Assembly: GCF_014303395.1 (NCBI RefSeq)
Contig: NZ_CP060298.1
Location: 310,001 to 374,000 of the forward strand
Direction: 5' to 3'
DNA length: 64,000 nt
Origin: Nakamurella sp. PAMC28650
GTDB taxonomy: Bacteria > Actinomycetota > Actinomycetes > Mycobacteriales > Nakamurellaceae
Shown here: in pieces, positions 8,876 through 18,934 of the stretch
How the letters are laid out: every line of letters starts with the position of its first letter
Numbering within the stretch: position 1 is the stretch's first letter
Notes under the pieces: generated by a model
Databases searched by the model: none
Told to the model about the DNA's origin: nothing
The model's input: only the letters and a program-made list of their open reading frames with translations
Position numbers and translations under genes: made by a program

Positions 8876-11800
8876 TCAAGCTGGGGGGATGGGTGTGGTG
8901 CCGATGGTGACATTGTTGAGGGTGACAGCCGAGGCGGCACCTTGTTGGTGGGAAGTGATGGCAAAGCCCGCGAGCAGAGGTTGCGGGAGAGACAGCATCG
9001 TCGTCGAGCCCGGCACCAACGTCCACGCTGAACCATCAGGGGACGTGTAGGCGCTGAAGAGCGTCTGCGGCGCGGCACCGGCCGTGGTGTAACGGGTGAC
9101 ACGGAGGTAGGCGGGAACCGAAGCAGCCTGCAGGATCTGATTGCTGACATCGCCTGGGGTGGCCCGCCACTGGACGTCGATCCCGTGCCCGGGGGTGATG
9201 AACACCCCGTAATAAGCAGCGCCGGGGTCAGTGCCGGCTCGCAGGATCGCCCCGGCTTTAGCCCATGGATCGGTCGGTTGCTGCGTCGCCACCTGCGCGC
9301 TGACCGATCCGTCTCCGGTCAACGTCTGATTCACCAGATGGAAGGAGTCGGCGTTACCCCAGATATCCCCGCCACCACCGGTTTCGGACCAGGTGCCAGA
9401 GCTGGACAGATTGTCCTGACCGGACGGCAACGCCCCACCGACGTCCGTGCACGTCCACGAAGCCGGGCACAGTCCGGGCGGGGGGATGGGTGTGGTGCCG
9501 ATGGTGACATTGTTGAGGGTGACAGCCGAGGCGGCACCTTGTTGGTGGGAAGTGATGGCAAAGCCCGCGAGCAGAGGTTGCGGGAGAGACAGCATCGTCG
9601 TCGAGCCCGGCACCAACGTCCACGCTGAACCATCAGGGGACGTGTAGGCGCTGAAGAGCGTCTGCGGCGCGGCACCGGCCGTGGTGTAACGGGTGACACG
9701 GAGGTAGGCGGGAACCGAAGCAGCCTGCAGGATCTGATTGCTGACATCGCCTGGGGTGGCCCGCCACTGGACGTCGATCCCGTGCCCGGGGGTGATGAAC
9801 ACCCCGTAATAAGCAGCGCCGGGGTCAGTGCCGGCTCGCAGGATCGCCCCGGCTTTAGCCCATGGATCGGTCGGTTGCTGCGTCGCCACCTGCGCGCTGA
9901 CCGATCCGTCTCCGGTCAACGTCTGATTCACCAGATGGAAGGAGTCGGCGTTACCCCAGATATCCCCGCCACCACCGGTTTCGGACCAGGTGCCAGAGCT
10001 GGACAGATTGTCCTGACCGGACGGCAACGCCCCACCGACGTCCGTGCACGTCCACGAAGCCGGGCACAGTCCGGGCGGGGTTTGTGACCCGGGTAGTTGC
10101 GCGACGTTGTCGAAGGTGGCAATCGATTGCTGGGCAGAGTTGTAGGAGTCGCTGGCAATGCCGGCGACAAGGGCCCCGGGAAGGGTGAGCGCCACCGTCG
10201 AGCCCGGTACGTAGGTGAAGGTGTGGTCGTCGGTGGAGGTATAGGCGCTGAAATAGACCAGGCCGTGAGCGGTATCGGTGTAGCGGGAGGCGAGCACCCA
10301 CATGGGCGCAGCGCCGGTGGTCGTAATGCTGTTGGTTTGAGCGGCCTTGCTACTCCGCCATTGCACGGCGATGCCATTCGCGGCGGTCGCGAAGACCCCG
10401 TAGTAGGGGGCTTGCGGGTCGGTGCCCGAGCGGATCATGACGCCCGATTTCATCCAGGGGCCGCCTACCTGGGTCTGTGAGACGACACGGGCGCTGATGG
10501 TGCCATCGCCGTTGGCGGAGTTGGCCGGGTCCAGGGGGAACGGTTGAGAGGCGAACCGGAACGTGTCATAACTGGTCCAGATGTCCGACCCGCGGGCGCG
10601 CATCGTCCAGGTGCCGTTGGAGTAGAGCTGGTTTCCGGGAAGGCCGTCGACACCGATGTCGGCGCAGGAGAAGCGTTGCGCGCAGATTCCGGGTGGTGGG
10701 CTGGTGGTGGGGGTGATCTGCACGGAGTTGAATACCACCGGGGGCGCGACACGCGGCGCGGCGGCGGTAGCCGCCATCCCGGCCAAAAATTGCCCCGAGC
10801 CCATGTCGATGGCCACCGTTGATCCCAGCACCGGGGCCCAGGTGCTGCCGTCGCTGGACGTCACGGCGGAGAAGGTCGACGTTGCTGGCGTCGTGGTGGT
10901 ATCGGTGTAGCGGACGATCTGCAGGTAGGCGGGTGAGGTGGCCGTGACCACGGGGATTTTGGATCGCTGTACTACTCCGTCGTACGTGCGCCACAGGATC
11001 GTGGTGGATCCACCGGGGTTGAGGACCGCAGCGTAGAACGGCGAGGTGGCGCGGTCGTTGGCCCGCATCATGAGGCCTTCTTGTGCCGTGGGGGGCGCTC
11101 CGGGCTGGGTGACGACCTGACCGGCCAGGGTCTGGTCACCGGACACCGGGGTGAACACATAGTGCAACGAGTCGGCTGCGCCACCGATGCCGGTACCGGT
11201 GCCTGTCACCGTGTAGGAGCTTCCGGTCTGGGTGGTATCGCCGGGCGGGTTCGGGTTGCCGATGTCTTCGCAGGTCCAAGGCGAGGGGCAGGGATGGGTT
11301 GGCGCTTGTGGTGTCATCGTGGCGGTCACCGAGCCGATGGAGATGTTGGTGAATGACGCTGTTCCGGTATTGGTGGAGGAGCCGGAGTCCACGGCAAGGC
11401 CGGCCAAAGTGGTGGCGGGTAGGTCGAGGTCGGCGCTGGCCCCCGGGATGAGCTGATATTTGACTGCGTCGAAAGAAATTCCGGCACTGATGACGTTCCC
11501 GCGCCGCTGGAGCATGACGGAGACAGGTTTGTTGGCTGGATACCATTTGGTCAGTTCGATGGAGTTGCAACCGAAACAAGATCGGTACCAGATGACGACG
11601 TCGGGAGCGGGCAGGTTTTCGGTGAGGTCGTTGGGGTAGGCCAACGCAGCGAAGAACGGTGCTCCCGGGTCAGCGCTCTGCCGGATCATCACCCCGGCTT
11701 GGGGTTGGGCGTTCTGGGTGGATTGGGCGGTCACGGTGGCGCTGAGTTGGGTGTCGCCGGTGACCGGTGTGGAGATGAGCCGAAATTGGTCGGCGGTGCC

Positions 11801-13420
11801 GTGGATCGCCGACCCGGAAGCGGTGACGGTCAAGGTGCCTGCGGAGGTGTGTTCGCTGCCGGCAACTGCGGGGCTGCGGATGTCCTGGCAGGTGAAACCC
11901 TGAAGACAGTTGGGATCGGTGGGAAGGGCAGCGGGCGTCGCCAGTCCGAAGGCGTACAGATTGGTGTCGTAGTCGCCGACGTAGAATTGGCTGCGGGCGA
12001 AGGACACGGCGCCGTAGCCGGGCCCGCCCATGAGGTAGGAGTACAGCAGCTTGCCGTCAGCGGCGCTGACCGCCTCGAACGTAGAGCCCTCGACCACGCC
12101 GAGAATGCCGTTGACAAGGGCCGGGGCACCGATGACAGCCTGTTCAGTTTGTCGGGTCCAGATCAGGTGGCCGGTGGCGGGGTCCAGGGCGCTGATCGAG
12201 CCGCCGCTTCCATCGCCCGCTGCGATGTTGCTGCCACCCGCGTAATACAGCACATTATTGGCGAACACTCCTGAGGAGATACTCCCGTCTCCGCAGGTGG
12301 GGCAGTCGCCGCCGATGGCGATGGTTCGCGTCCAGATCGGTCCGGCCGTCAGGTTGTTGCGGTTGAAGGTGTAGACGATGCCGTTTTTATTGGCGACGCT
12401 GAGTAGTTTGTCGCCGTTGGTGTCGGTGACCAGAGTCGGTGTAGTGCCCCAGTCGGAGTCCTGGACGGCGGATTCGAACGGCAGTTGCCAAGAAGACTTA
12501 TAGGCCAAGGTGGCGGCATCGAGTGCGACGATCGCTTGGGACTGGGTTTGCGTGTAGTCGTTGATCGTCCCGGTGGAGACGAAGACGGTGTTGGTGGCAG
12601 TATCCAGCGTCGGTGTCGTCCAGATTCCCCCTCCCACCTGGCCGGCTGGGACCAGGCTGTAGTCGGCGTCAACCGCATGCGTGGCGAGATTCACCTTCAT
12701 CAGATGGCCAGCAACCAGGGGGTTGTCACAGTTGCTGGCCACCCCGATGTACGCGGCGCCGTTCACGATCAGCGGGCTCGACCAGTTGTAATGCGCTCCG
12801 GCCTGACTGTTGTCGCCGGTGAAGATCTTCCACAGGACCGCGCCCGTGCTGGCGCTCAGCGCATACCAGTAGGCATCCCCGCCGCCCACGTAGACCACGC
12901 CGTTGACGACCGCGGCGGCAGAGGTGATGCCGATGGTGGGCGGCTGACAGCCCGGGTCCTGGGTGAGGCCGAGGTATTGCTTCCAGATCAAGCCGCCGGT
13001 GCTGGTGTTCACCGCATATTCGTAGCCATCCCAGCTGCCGACGTAGGCGGTTGTGCCCACGACGCTGGCCGACGTGGCGATAGGTGCGCCGGTCTTGAAT
13101 TTCCACTTCACTTTCAGCGTGGCAGCGTTCGCCAGATTCAGCGTCGGGTCGACGGTGGCACCCGTGCGACTCACGTTCTGCAGTAAGGTAGGCCAGTCCT
13201 GGGCCGAAGCGGCCGAGGCGGCTGGTGCCGCGCCCAGCACCGTTGTCGCCACCGTGAACAGACCGATCATCAGAACTGCGGCGATGGCGCGCCTGCGACT
13301 GCGCGCCGCCTCTAATCGAGCAGACCGCACCCTTCTGGTCGGGCTCTGCGGCTCGGTGGTCTGCCGGTGGCGCCGTGCGGGAGATGTGGCGGGTGCGTGT
13401 CGGGTAGTCCCGGGTGTCAC
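8876..13420 (-). CDS. Secreted quinoprotein-like beta-propeller with five DUF1349/LamG-like modules
   Basis: A 1514-aa protein starting at GTG 13420, which overlaps the stop of the upstream gene by four bases (GTGA), so the two are probably translationally coupled. Residues about 45-70 are a signal peptide (AVLMIGLFTVATTVLG, then AAPAASAASA). Residues about 73-500 are an eight-strand-motif propeller of the PQQ-binding-like type (VKWKFKTGAPIATSASVVG, AYVGSWDGYEYAV, GVVYVGGGDAYWYAL). No dehydrogenase catalytic residues are evident, so it may bind rather than oxidise. Five ~200-aa modules follow, each opening with C-x4-[WF]-x-C-x-D-[IV]-G and containing G-x-D-x-F-x-[LF] and an [AK]-x-G-x-[MI]-[ILM]-R core. 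These resemble DUF1349/regulation-of-enolase-1-like concanavalin folds. The last two are identical. A cell-surface or matrix carbohydrate-binding role is likely. Confidence 0.8.
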   Translation of the reverse strand: MTPGTTRHAPATSPARRHRQTTEPQSPTRRVRSARLEAARSRRRAIAAVLMIGLFTVATTVLGAAPAASAASAQDWPTLLQNVSRTGATVDPTLNLANAATLKVKWKFKTGAPIATSASVVGTTAYVGSWDGYEYAVNTSTGGLIWKQYLGLTQDPGCQPPTIGITSAAAVVNGVVYVGGGDAYWYALSASTGAVLWKIFTGDNSQAGAHYNWSSPLIVNGAAYIGVASNCDNPLVAGHLMKVNLATHAVDADYSLVPAGQVGGGIWTTPTLDTATNTVFVSTGTINDYTQTQSQAIVALDAATLAYKSSWQLPFESAVQDSDWGTTPTLVTDTNGDKLLSVANKNGIVYTFNRNNLTAGPIWTRTIAIGGDCPTCGDGSISSGVFANNVLYYAGGSNIAAGDGSGGSISALDPATGHLIWTRQTEQAVIGAPALVNGILGVVEGSTFEAVSAADGKLLYSYLMGGPGYGAVSFARSQFYVGDYDTNLYAFGLATPAALPTDPNCLQGFTCQDIRSPAVAGSEHTSAGTLTVTASGSAIHGTADQFRLISTPVTGDTQLSATVTAQSTQNAQPQAGVMIRQSADPGAPFFAALAYPNDLTENLPAPDVVIWYRSCFGCNSIELTKWYPANKPVSVMLQRRGNVISAGISFDAVKYQLIPGASADLDLPATTLAGLAVDSGSSTNTGTASFTNISIGSVTATMTPQAPTHPCPSPWTCEDIGNPNPPGDTTQTGSSYTVTGTGTGIGGAADSLHYVFTPVSGDQTLAGQVVTQPGAPPTAQEGLMMRANDRATSPFYAAVLNPGGSTTILWRTYDGVVQRSKIPVVTATSPAYLQIVRYTDTTTTPATSTFSAVTSSDGSTWAPVLGSTVAIDMGSGQFLAGMAATAAAPRVAPPVVFNSVQITPTTSPPPGICAQRFSCADIGVDGLPGNQLYSNGTWTMRARGSDIWTSYDTFRFASQPFPLDPANSANGDGTISARVVSQTQVGGPWMKSGVMIRSGTDPQAPYYGVFATAANGIAVQWRSSKAAQTNSITTTGAAPMWVLASRYTDTAHGLVYFSAYTSTDDHTFTYVPGSTVALTLPGALVAGIASDSYNSAQQSIATFDNVAQLPGSQTPPGLCPASWTCTDVGGALPSGQDNLSSSGTWSETGGGGDIWGNADSFHLVNQTLTGDGSVSAQVATQQPTDPWAKAGAILRAGTDPGAAYYGVFITPGHGIDVQWRATPGDVSNQILQAASVPAYLRVTRYTTAGAAPQTLFSAYTSPDGSAWTLVPGSTTMLSLPQPLLAGFAITSHQQGAASAVTLNNVTIGTTPIPPPGLCPASWTCTDVGGALPSGQDNLSSSGTWSETGGGGDIWGNADSFHLVNQTLTGDGSVSAQVATQQPTDPWAKAGAILRAGTDPGAAYYGVFITPGHGIDVQWRATPGDVSNQILQAASVPAYLRVTRYTTAGAAPQTLFSAYTSPDGSAWTLVPGSTTMLSLPQPLLAGFAITSHQQGAASAVTLNNVTIGTTPIPPA
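8883..10080 (-). repeat. Tandem duplication, two identical 597-bp units
   Basis: The sequence from 8883 to 9483 recurs at an offset of 597 bp (9480-10080) with no difference seen in line-by-line comparison. The unit encodes exactly one 199-aa DUF1349-like module, so the duplication keeps frame. The three upstream modules of the same gene are clearly diverged, so this copy pair is recent. Confidence 0.95.
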
Positions 13421-15525
13421 GGGGTCGCTCCGATGGTGGCCGTCACGATACCGAGGGTGCCGGGATGGTGGGAGCTGACTGCCAGTCCCTCGAGCACGGT
13501 GGAAGGCAGGTTCATCGTGGTGGTCGAGCCGGGGATGAGGGCCCAGATGAGGCCGTCTGGTGAGGTGTAGGCGGTGAAGGTGGCGCCCGCTCGGGTCGCT
13601 TTGAGGAAGACCGGGGTGGTTCCGGTGGTGTTGGCCAGTTTGGTGGTGGTTGCGCCTTGGCTGCTGCGACTCTGAACTTTGATCCCGGTGCCCGGGGTCA
13701 CCAGTACGGCATAGTCGGGGGACCCGGGGTCGGCATCGGATCGAAACATCAGTCCGACTTTGGCCGATGAACTGGTGTTCGTTTGCGACGTGATGCGCGT
13801 CGTGATGGAACCGTCGCCGGACAGCGGCTGCCTCAGGAAGCGGAATTGATCGGCAATACCAGTGATGTCTGCGCCGGCCGCGCTGACGGTCCATGTGCCG
13901 CTGCCTGGATCGAAGGATTGGGAGCCGGTGGGGGTCGGATTTCCGATGTCCGCACACATCCACGGCGCTGGGCAGGGCACCGGTGGTGGTGGTGCAGGGG
14001 CCATGGAACTCACCGCCACATCGTCGAAAGTGGCGGTGCTCAGCTGGGTGGTGTCGCGCGATGTCACTGCCATGCCGGCCAGGACGCTGGAGCCCAGGTC
14101 CAGGGGAACGGTGGAGCCCGTCACCGGATACCAGAGGTACCCGTCGTCTGAAGCGTAGGTAGTGAGCAACCCGTTGGTGGTTGCTACCCATAGGTACGCA
14201 GGAATGATCGGGGTGGTGGTGACGGTGGCCGTCGGGCCGCCAGGGGTGGTCCGATCTTCAATGGTGATTCCCCTCCCGGCGGCGGCCGTCGCTGCGTAAT
14301 AGGGGGAACCAGGGTCAGTACCGCTGCGCAGCATCAGGCCGGCCTGACCGGAGCCGCCGCTGATGGCCGTCAGGTGCGCTCCGATACCCGCAGGATCGGG
14401 GACGCCTTTCCACAGAAAATGCAACTGGTCTGCGGTCATGCCGATGCCCGCGCCACCGCCGTGTACGGTCCATTGCCCGGTGGTGATGTCGAAGGTCTGT
14501 GTTGCGGCTGGGGTCGCCGATCCAACGTCGGCCGCCGTCCATCCGGTGGCGGTGCCGTTGGTCCACATCACTCGGGCGGGGACGGATTGGAAGCTGCCGA
14601 CGGTCGTGGCGGCCGCAATGAGCAGGTCTTCACCCTGGGATGCGCCCGTGTAGGTGTAATAGGCCAGGCCGTTACCATCAGTCGTGGCAGTGCCGGTCAG
14701 CCCGGCATCGGGCCCATAGGTCACGGTGAATCGGACCGCGGCGTTGGGGATCCCGACGCCGGCGCCGTCGAGCAGGGTCGCGGTGTGGGTGACCGGGTGT
14801 CCGGCGAAAGCCGTAGCGGATGTGGCGCCGAGGGTGAGTGTGGCGTTCTTGGTCCCGGCTGAGCCGATGGGGCGCCATTGTATCGATTCGTTCTGCTTGC
14901 AATAGCCGGCGTCGATACCGCCAGTATCCAGCACGTGGGTGCTGTCGACGAGGGTGGTGGAGGCGCCATTGATCGTCAACGTCACGGTCGGTGCGACATC
15001 GACGGGGGTGCAATGGTTGGCCGGATAGCCGCTGGTATCGAAATTGTCGTATTTAGGATTGTTGGTGCTCGGGTTTTCGGTGAGGATGGCGCTCTGCCCC
15101 GCCGGGACGATCACGGTACCCCAGAGGTTCTTGAACAGTTTCCCGCCGGTAATGCTGGCGTGGATGTCGACGGAAACATTGGTGACCGTGACCGGTGCCC
15201 CACCGTGATTGTCGAGTCGGATTGCGCCCGCGTCGTAGCAGGTGGTCAACGAACCGCAGGCGGTCTGTCCGGGTACAGGGCCGCCCAGAAAGACCGTGTT
15301 CGGTGCGCCGGCCCACGGTATCGGGAACGACGCCGGGTCAGGGGTGTTGATTTCTTTGTCCTCCGCGTATCCGACGAACACCGACAAGACTCCGGCGTTG
15401 GGGGGTGCGCTGGCGTACGCGGGCGCGGCCTTGACCGGGAGGTAACCGACGAGTGTCAAGGCGGGAATCAGAGCAACCGCCAAGACCCTGGCTCTCCCCC
15501 GCAGCGTGAGATCAGTGCGCTTCAT
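13417..15525 (-). CDS. Secreted protein with Ig-like (Big) domain and two DUF1349/LamG-like modules
   Basis: ATG 15525 is chosen because GGAG lies about 9 nt upstream and a signal peptide follows directly (KRTDLTLRGRARVLAVALIP then ALTLVGYLPVKAAPAYA). The mature protein (702 aa in total) has an N-terminal beta-rich domain (SVFVGYAEDKEINTPDP, later VTNVSVDIHAS). Next comes an Ig-like fold typical of bacterial Big domains (ATLLDGAGVGIPNAAVRFTV, ATTDGNGLAYYTYTG). Two modules of the shared DUF1349-like family follow (GWTAADVGSATPAATQTFDI and CPAPWMCADIGNPTPTGSQS). Its stop TGA overlaps the GTG of the next gene. It is probably an exported surface or matrix protein working with the neighbouring propeller proteins; no enzymatic motif is visible. 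Confidence 0.78.
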   Translation of the reverse strand: MKRTDLTLRGRARVLAVALIPALTLVGYLPVKAAPAYASAPPNAGVLSVFVGYAEDKEINTPDPASFPIPWAGAPNTVFLGGPVPGQTACGSLTTCYDAGAIRLDNHGGAPVTVTNVSVDIHASITGGKLFKNLWGTVIVPAGQSAILTENPSTNNPKYDNFDTSGYPANHCTPVDVAPTVTLTINGASTTLVDSTHVLDTGGIDAGYCKQNESIQWRPIGSAGTKNATLTLGATSATAFAGHPVTHTATLLDGAGVGIPNAAVRFTVTYGPDAGLTGTATTDGNGLAYYTYTGASQGEDLLIAAATTVGSFQSVPARVMWTNGTATGWTAADVGSATPAATQTFDITTGQWTVHGGGAGIGMTADQLHFLWKGVPDPAGIGAHLTAISGGSGQAGLMLRSGTDPGSPYYAATAAAGRGITIEDRTTPGGPTATVTTTPIIPAYLWVATTNGLLTTYASDDGYLWYPVTGSTVPLDLGSSVLAGMAVTSRDTTQLSTATFDDVAVSSMAPAPPPPVPCPAPWMCADIGNPTPTGSQSFDPGSGTWTVSAAGADITGIADQFRFLRQPLSGDGSITTRITSQTNTSSSAKVGLMFRSDADPGSPDYAVLVTPGTGIKVQSRSSQGATTTKLANTTGTTPVFLKATRAGATFTAYTSPDGLIWALIPGSTTTMNLPSTVLEGLAVSSHHPGTLGIVTATIGATP

Positions 15526-15629
15526 GAACGGCTCCGGGTATGCACCCGATCTGGGTCGAGCCAATGGCGAGGACGGCGATGGAACCGGGTTGTTCTGCGT
15601 GGATCATGGGCCCTGGACCTTTCGGGTTG

Positions 15630-18600
15630 TCATGGGCCGGAGGTGAAGCTGACGTGGTCGAACGTGGCTGTGCCCAGTACCTTGCTGTTATGTGAGCAGG
15701 TGAACAGGCCTACGGTCGCCGGGTCCGTAGTGGTCAAATTCTCGACGGCGACCTTCGTCCAGGTGAACCCGTCGCCGGAGAGGTATGCAGTGAATGTGCC
15801 GACCGCGCGGGTGAGCTTCATCCAGATATTCGGGTAGGTGTAGGTGCCGGCGCCGACCGAACCGTTGAAGTTGTACTGCACCTTCACCTGGCCGTTGGGG
15901 TCGGCGCCGATCAGCAGATAGGAGGACCCCGCTGCAGTGGACTGTTTGAACATCACGCCGGCCTTGGCGTTGGTACTGGAATCCGACAACGAGGTGAGGC
16001 GTGCGATCATGGTGCCGTTCCCGGTCATCGCCTGGTGCACGTAGTGGAACTGGTCGATGGTGCCCCAGATGTCCGCGCCCGCGCCGTTGACCGTGTAGGC
16101 GCTGCCGTCGAAGCTGGACGACCCCGCCACTGCGGGTGACCCGACATCGCTGTCGGACCAGGGCCCCGCCACTGGCGCAACCGCGGACACCTGCACGTGG
16201 TCGAACGCCGCATTACTGAATTGCCCGACGTCGTGGGAGGTGACAAACATTCCAATGGTGACAGGGCCGGTCATGGCCACGTTGACCGTGCCGACCAGCG
16301 TCCAGGTCTGCCCATCGACGGATTCCCAGGACTTGAAGGTCCCACCGGTCCGCTGCAGTTTCAACCACTTGCTCGGCGCGGCGTAACCCGGCAGGGTCGG
16401 CGCGGTGACCGATTTGGCGTTCGAGTACTGCATCCGAACACCGTGGCCCATGGTGGGTGTGACCGGTGGCAGGGGCGCCAGGCAACCATTGAGGGTGCAG
16501 CCGACACCGTTGATGTTCGGGGTTGCCGCAGCCACATCAGGGGTCACTATCGCGTCCACGAAGGTGGCGCCGGCCTGGGCGGCTTGTTTGATCATCAATC
16601 CGGCTTTGGCCCAGGGGTCGGAGTCGGTCTGGTAGCGGACCCTGGCGGTGATTGTTCCGTCACCGGGCATGATCTGATACACGTAGTGGAACTGGTCTTT
16701 GGTCCCGGTCACGTCCGAGCCTGACCCGTCGACGTAGAACGATTGATCGGTCGCGTCGTAGTCGGCGGTGCCGGCTTTCAGCGGAGCGCCGACGTCCACA
16801 CTCGTCCAGGCCGAGGGCAACGTGGAGGTCACCGGTGTGTAGTCGGCAACGTGGTTGCTGCCCTGGGCGGCGCTGGAGAACGAGTCGGTCAGTGCGCTGC
16901 CGTCGGACCAACCCTGGAACCGGTACCTGATACCGGCCAGGTTCTGCACCGGCAGCCCGGCCAGGACGTGGGTGATCCCGGACCGGTCCGTGACCGTTCG
17001 GGCACCAGTGGTGAGGAGTCCGTCGACGTAGTAGGCGGCGCCGGGGACGCTGGCGGTGGTTGACCACGAGGCCGGGGTTGGGGCGACGTCTTTGGTGACG
17101 GTGGTGGTGAGGCCCAGCGAATCGACAACGGTGAGCGTGATTCGGTAGAAGCTGGTCGGATCAGTGGAAATGTCCCGCTGCACGAGGACGCTGCCGGTCG
17201 TGCTTCCGCTGACGGGGCCGTAGAACGGGTGCGGCGCCTCGGAAAGGTAGAACGGCTGGGGGACGCCGTGGGTGATGTAGTCGACCTGCCACGTGTAAGC
17301 GCCGGGTGGCAGGGTGCCGTCGGCGGGGTCGGTGGCCGTTCCGCTGAAGGACAGCAGGTCGCCAGCGCTGTAGGTCGCCGGTGAGTTAATCGCGACGCTG
17401 GGCGGGGTGTGGCCAGCAACTACCGGTGTGGTTGTGGTCGCGGTTTGTGTTCCGCCGGTCCCGCCGGTGACCGTCAGGGTGGCGGTGTAGGCACCGGCAA
17501 CGTAGGTGTGGGTCGGGTTAGGGGTGTTGGACGGGGCTGAGCCGTCCCCGAAGTCCCAGGCATAGCCGAGCGGTTGGCCGTGCGGGTCGGTCGAACCGGC
17601 GGATGAGAATACGACAGTGAGTGGCGCGGGACCTGTCTGCGGCGTGGCGGTGGCCACGGCGGTCGGTGGAAAGGGCCCGATTGCAGTGATCTTGCTGAAG
17701 GTGCCCTCGAAGATGCTGACGAAGTACAGGGCCCCGTCTGGGCCCTGTTGCAGGTCGGCGATGGTCCCGGCGGCGCTGTCGAAGACGGTGTGCGAAATTT
17801 CCGTGCTGTAGCTGGAATCGAACTGCACCGCCTCGATATCAGTGCGGTTGTAGTCTCCGACAAAGACCACATTTCGATATTTTTCGGGGAAGGAGGTCCC
17901 CGAGTAGGCAGCGACAGCCGAGACCGCTCCATCTACGGGGAGGTGGCCGTAGGCGTACGACGGATCGAGATATCCGCAGTTGAAGCATTGACCTTCATAA
18001 AAGGGCCAGCCATAATTGCCACCCGATTGGATGGTGTCCAGCTCCTCCCAGAAGCTAGACCCGGTATCGGCGGTCATGGCGCGGCCGTCCGGCAGAAAAG
18101 TGAATCGGAACGGGTTCCGCAAGCCCAAAGCGTAGATGTAGGGCGTGGCGCCTGGTACGTTCACGAATGGGTTGTCGGCCGGGACCGTCCCGTCCAGGTT
18201 CAAGCGGAGGATCTTCCCATAGATGTTGGCGAGTGTTTGCGCGTTTGTCAACGACGGGTCATTGTCGCCGACGGACCACCACAGCTTGTCGTCCGGGCCG
18301 ACCTTCAGGTCGTTGCCGGCGTGATGCAGATTTTGAATTTGGTTGCCTCGGAGAAAAATTCGCTCACTTGCGAGGCTGGCTGTGCCATTCAGTACGGTGA
18401 ACCGCGACAATTGGGTCAACGGGTGGACAACGCCGGATGTGAACGTGACTGGTGCGGTGTAGGACACGTAGAGGTAGCCGTTGACGGCAAAGTTGGGGTC
18501 GAGAGCCATTCCCAGCAGGCCCGTCTCGCCCACATTGTTGGCGTTCAGGGACACAACCGGCGTCGGGAGCAGGAGCCCGTTTCTGTAGAGCAGGATGACG

Positions 18601-18881
18601 CCGGACTGTTCCCCGATGTAGATGTCGCCGTTCGGTGCGAACGCGAAGACGCTCGGATCTTTGAGGCCGTGTAGTAACTGGGTTTGCGAAAATCCAGCTG
18701 GCACCGGCGAGGACGTGGCCGATGCGGTGGACGTGGCGGGGGCGGCCGCGGGCCCCGACGCCACCGCAGCCGCCCGCATGGGAGTGGTCATGGTGACCAC
18801 GATGACGCCAAGGGCCAGGCTCGCAGCAAGCGCCCGCCCGCGCGTCGCTGCCCGGACCCGACTGACTGCGGTGTTCCTCAT
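15630..18881 (-). CDS. Secreted PQQ-type sugar dehydrogenase-like protein with PKD and two DUF1349 modules
   Basis: ATG 18881 follows AAAGGGCAGCAC and gives a 1083-aa protein with a signal peptide (LAASLALGVIVVTMTTPM). Residues about 60-400 match the soluble glucose/sorbosone dehydrogenase six-bladed propeller: FAPNGDIYIGEQSG, LLGMALDPNFAVNGYLYVSY, HHAGNDLKVGPDDKLW (His in the catalytic region), ALGLRNPFRFTF and GGNYGWPFYEG. A PKD domain follows (LTVVFSSAGSTDPHG, YAWDFGDGS, THTYVAGAYTATLTV), then an uncharacterised beta region and two DUF1349-like modules (SAWTSVDVGAPLKAGTADYD and PWSDSDVGSPAVAGSSSFDG). Family members oxidise sugars with PQQ at the cell surface. Whether this one holds PQQ cannot be told; no pqq biosynthesis genes are in the window. 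It lies in the surface block, 53 bp downstream of the next propeller gene. Confidence 0.82.
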   Translation of the reverse strand: MRNTAVSRVRAATRGRALAASLALGVIVVTMTTPMRAAAVASGPAAAPATSTASATSSPVPAGFSQTQLLHGLKDPSVFAFAPNGDIYIGEQSGVILLYRNGLLLPTPVVSLNANNVGETGLLGMALDPNFAVNGYLYVSYTAPVTFTSGVVHPLTQLSRFTVLNGTASLASERIFLRGNQIQNLHHAGNDLKVGPDDKLWWSVGDNDPSLTNAQTLANIYGKILRLNLDGTVPADNPFVNVPGATPYIYALGLRNPFRFTFLPDGRAMTADTGSSFWEELDTIQSGGNYGWPFYEGQCFNCGYLDPSYAYGHLPVDGAVSAVAAYSGTSFPEKYRNVVFVGDYNRTDIEAVQFDSSYSTEISHTVFDSAAGTIADLQQGPDGALYFVSIFEGTFSKITAIGPFPPTAVATATPQTGPAPLTVVFSSAGSTDPHGQPLGYAWDFGDGSAPSNTPNPTHTYVAGAYTATLTVTGGTGGTQTATTTTPVVAGHTPPSVAINSPATYSAGDLLSFSGTATDPADGTLPPGAYTWQVDYITHGVPQPFYLSEAPHPFYGPVSGSTTGSVLVQRDISTDPTSFYRITLTVVDSLGLTTTVTKDVAPTPASWSTTASVPGAAYYVDGLLTTGARTVTDRSGITHVLAGLPVQNLAGIRYRFQGWSDGSALTDSFSSAAQGSNHVADYTPVTSTLPSAWTSVDVGAPLKAGTADYDATDQSFYVDGSGSDVTGTKDQFHYVYQIMPGDGTITARVRYQTDSDPWAKAGLMIKQAAQAGATFVDAIVTPDVAAATPNINGVGCTLNGCLAPLPPVTPTMGHGVRMQYSNAKSVTAPTLPGYAAPSKWLKLQRTGGTFKSWESVDGQTWTLVGTVNVAMTGPVTIGMFVTSHDVGQFSNAAFDHVQVSAVAPVAGPWSDSDVGSPAVAGSSSFDGSAYTVNGAGADIWGTIDQFHYVHQAMTGNGTMIARLTSLSDSSTNAKAGVMFKQSTAAGSSYLLIGADPNGQVKVQYNFNGSVGAGTYTYPNIWMKLTRAVGTFTAYLSGDGFTWTKVAVENLTTTDPATVGLFTCSHNSKVLGTATFDHVSFTSGP

Positions 18882-18934
18882 GTGCTGCCCTTTCCCGTCC
18901 TGACGATCCGTTGTTGACGTGGGGCCGTGTGCGT

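Noticed and set aside
13421-14191. N-terminal extension of the 1514-aa propeller protein up to 14191
   Set aside because: The extension lies inside the well-supported upstream gene and has low-complexity Arg/His sequence; GTG 13420 overlapping the upstream stop and followed by a signal peptide is the better start.
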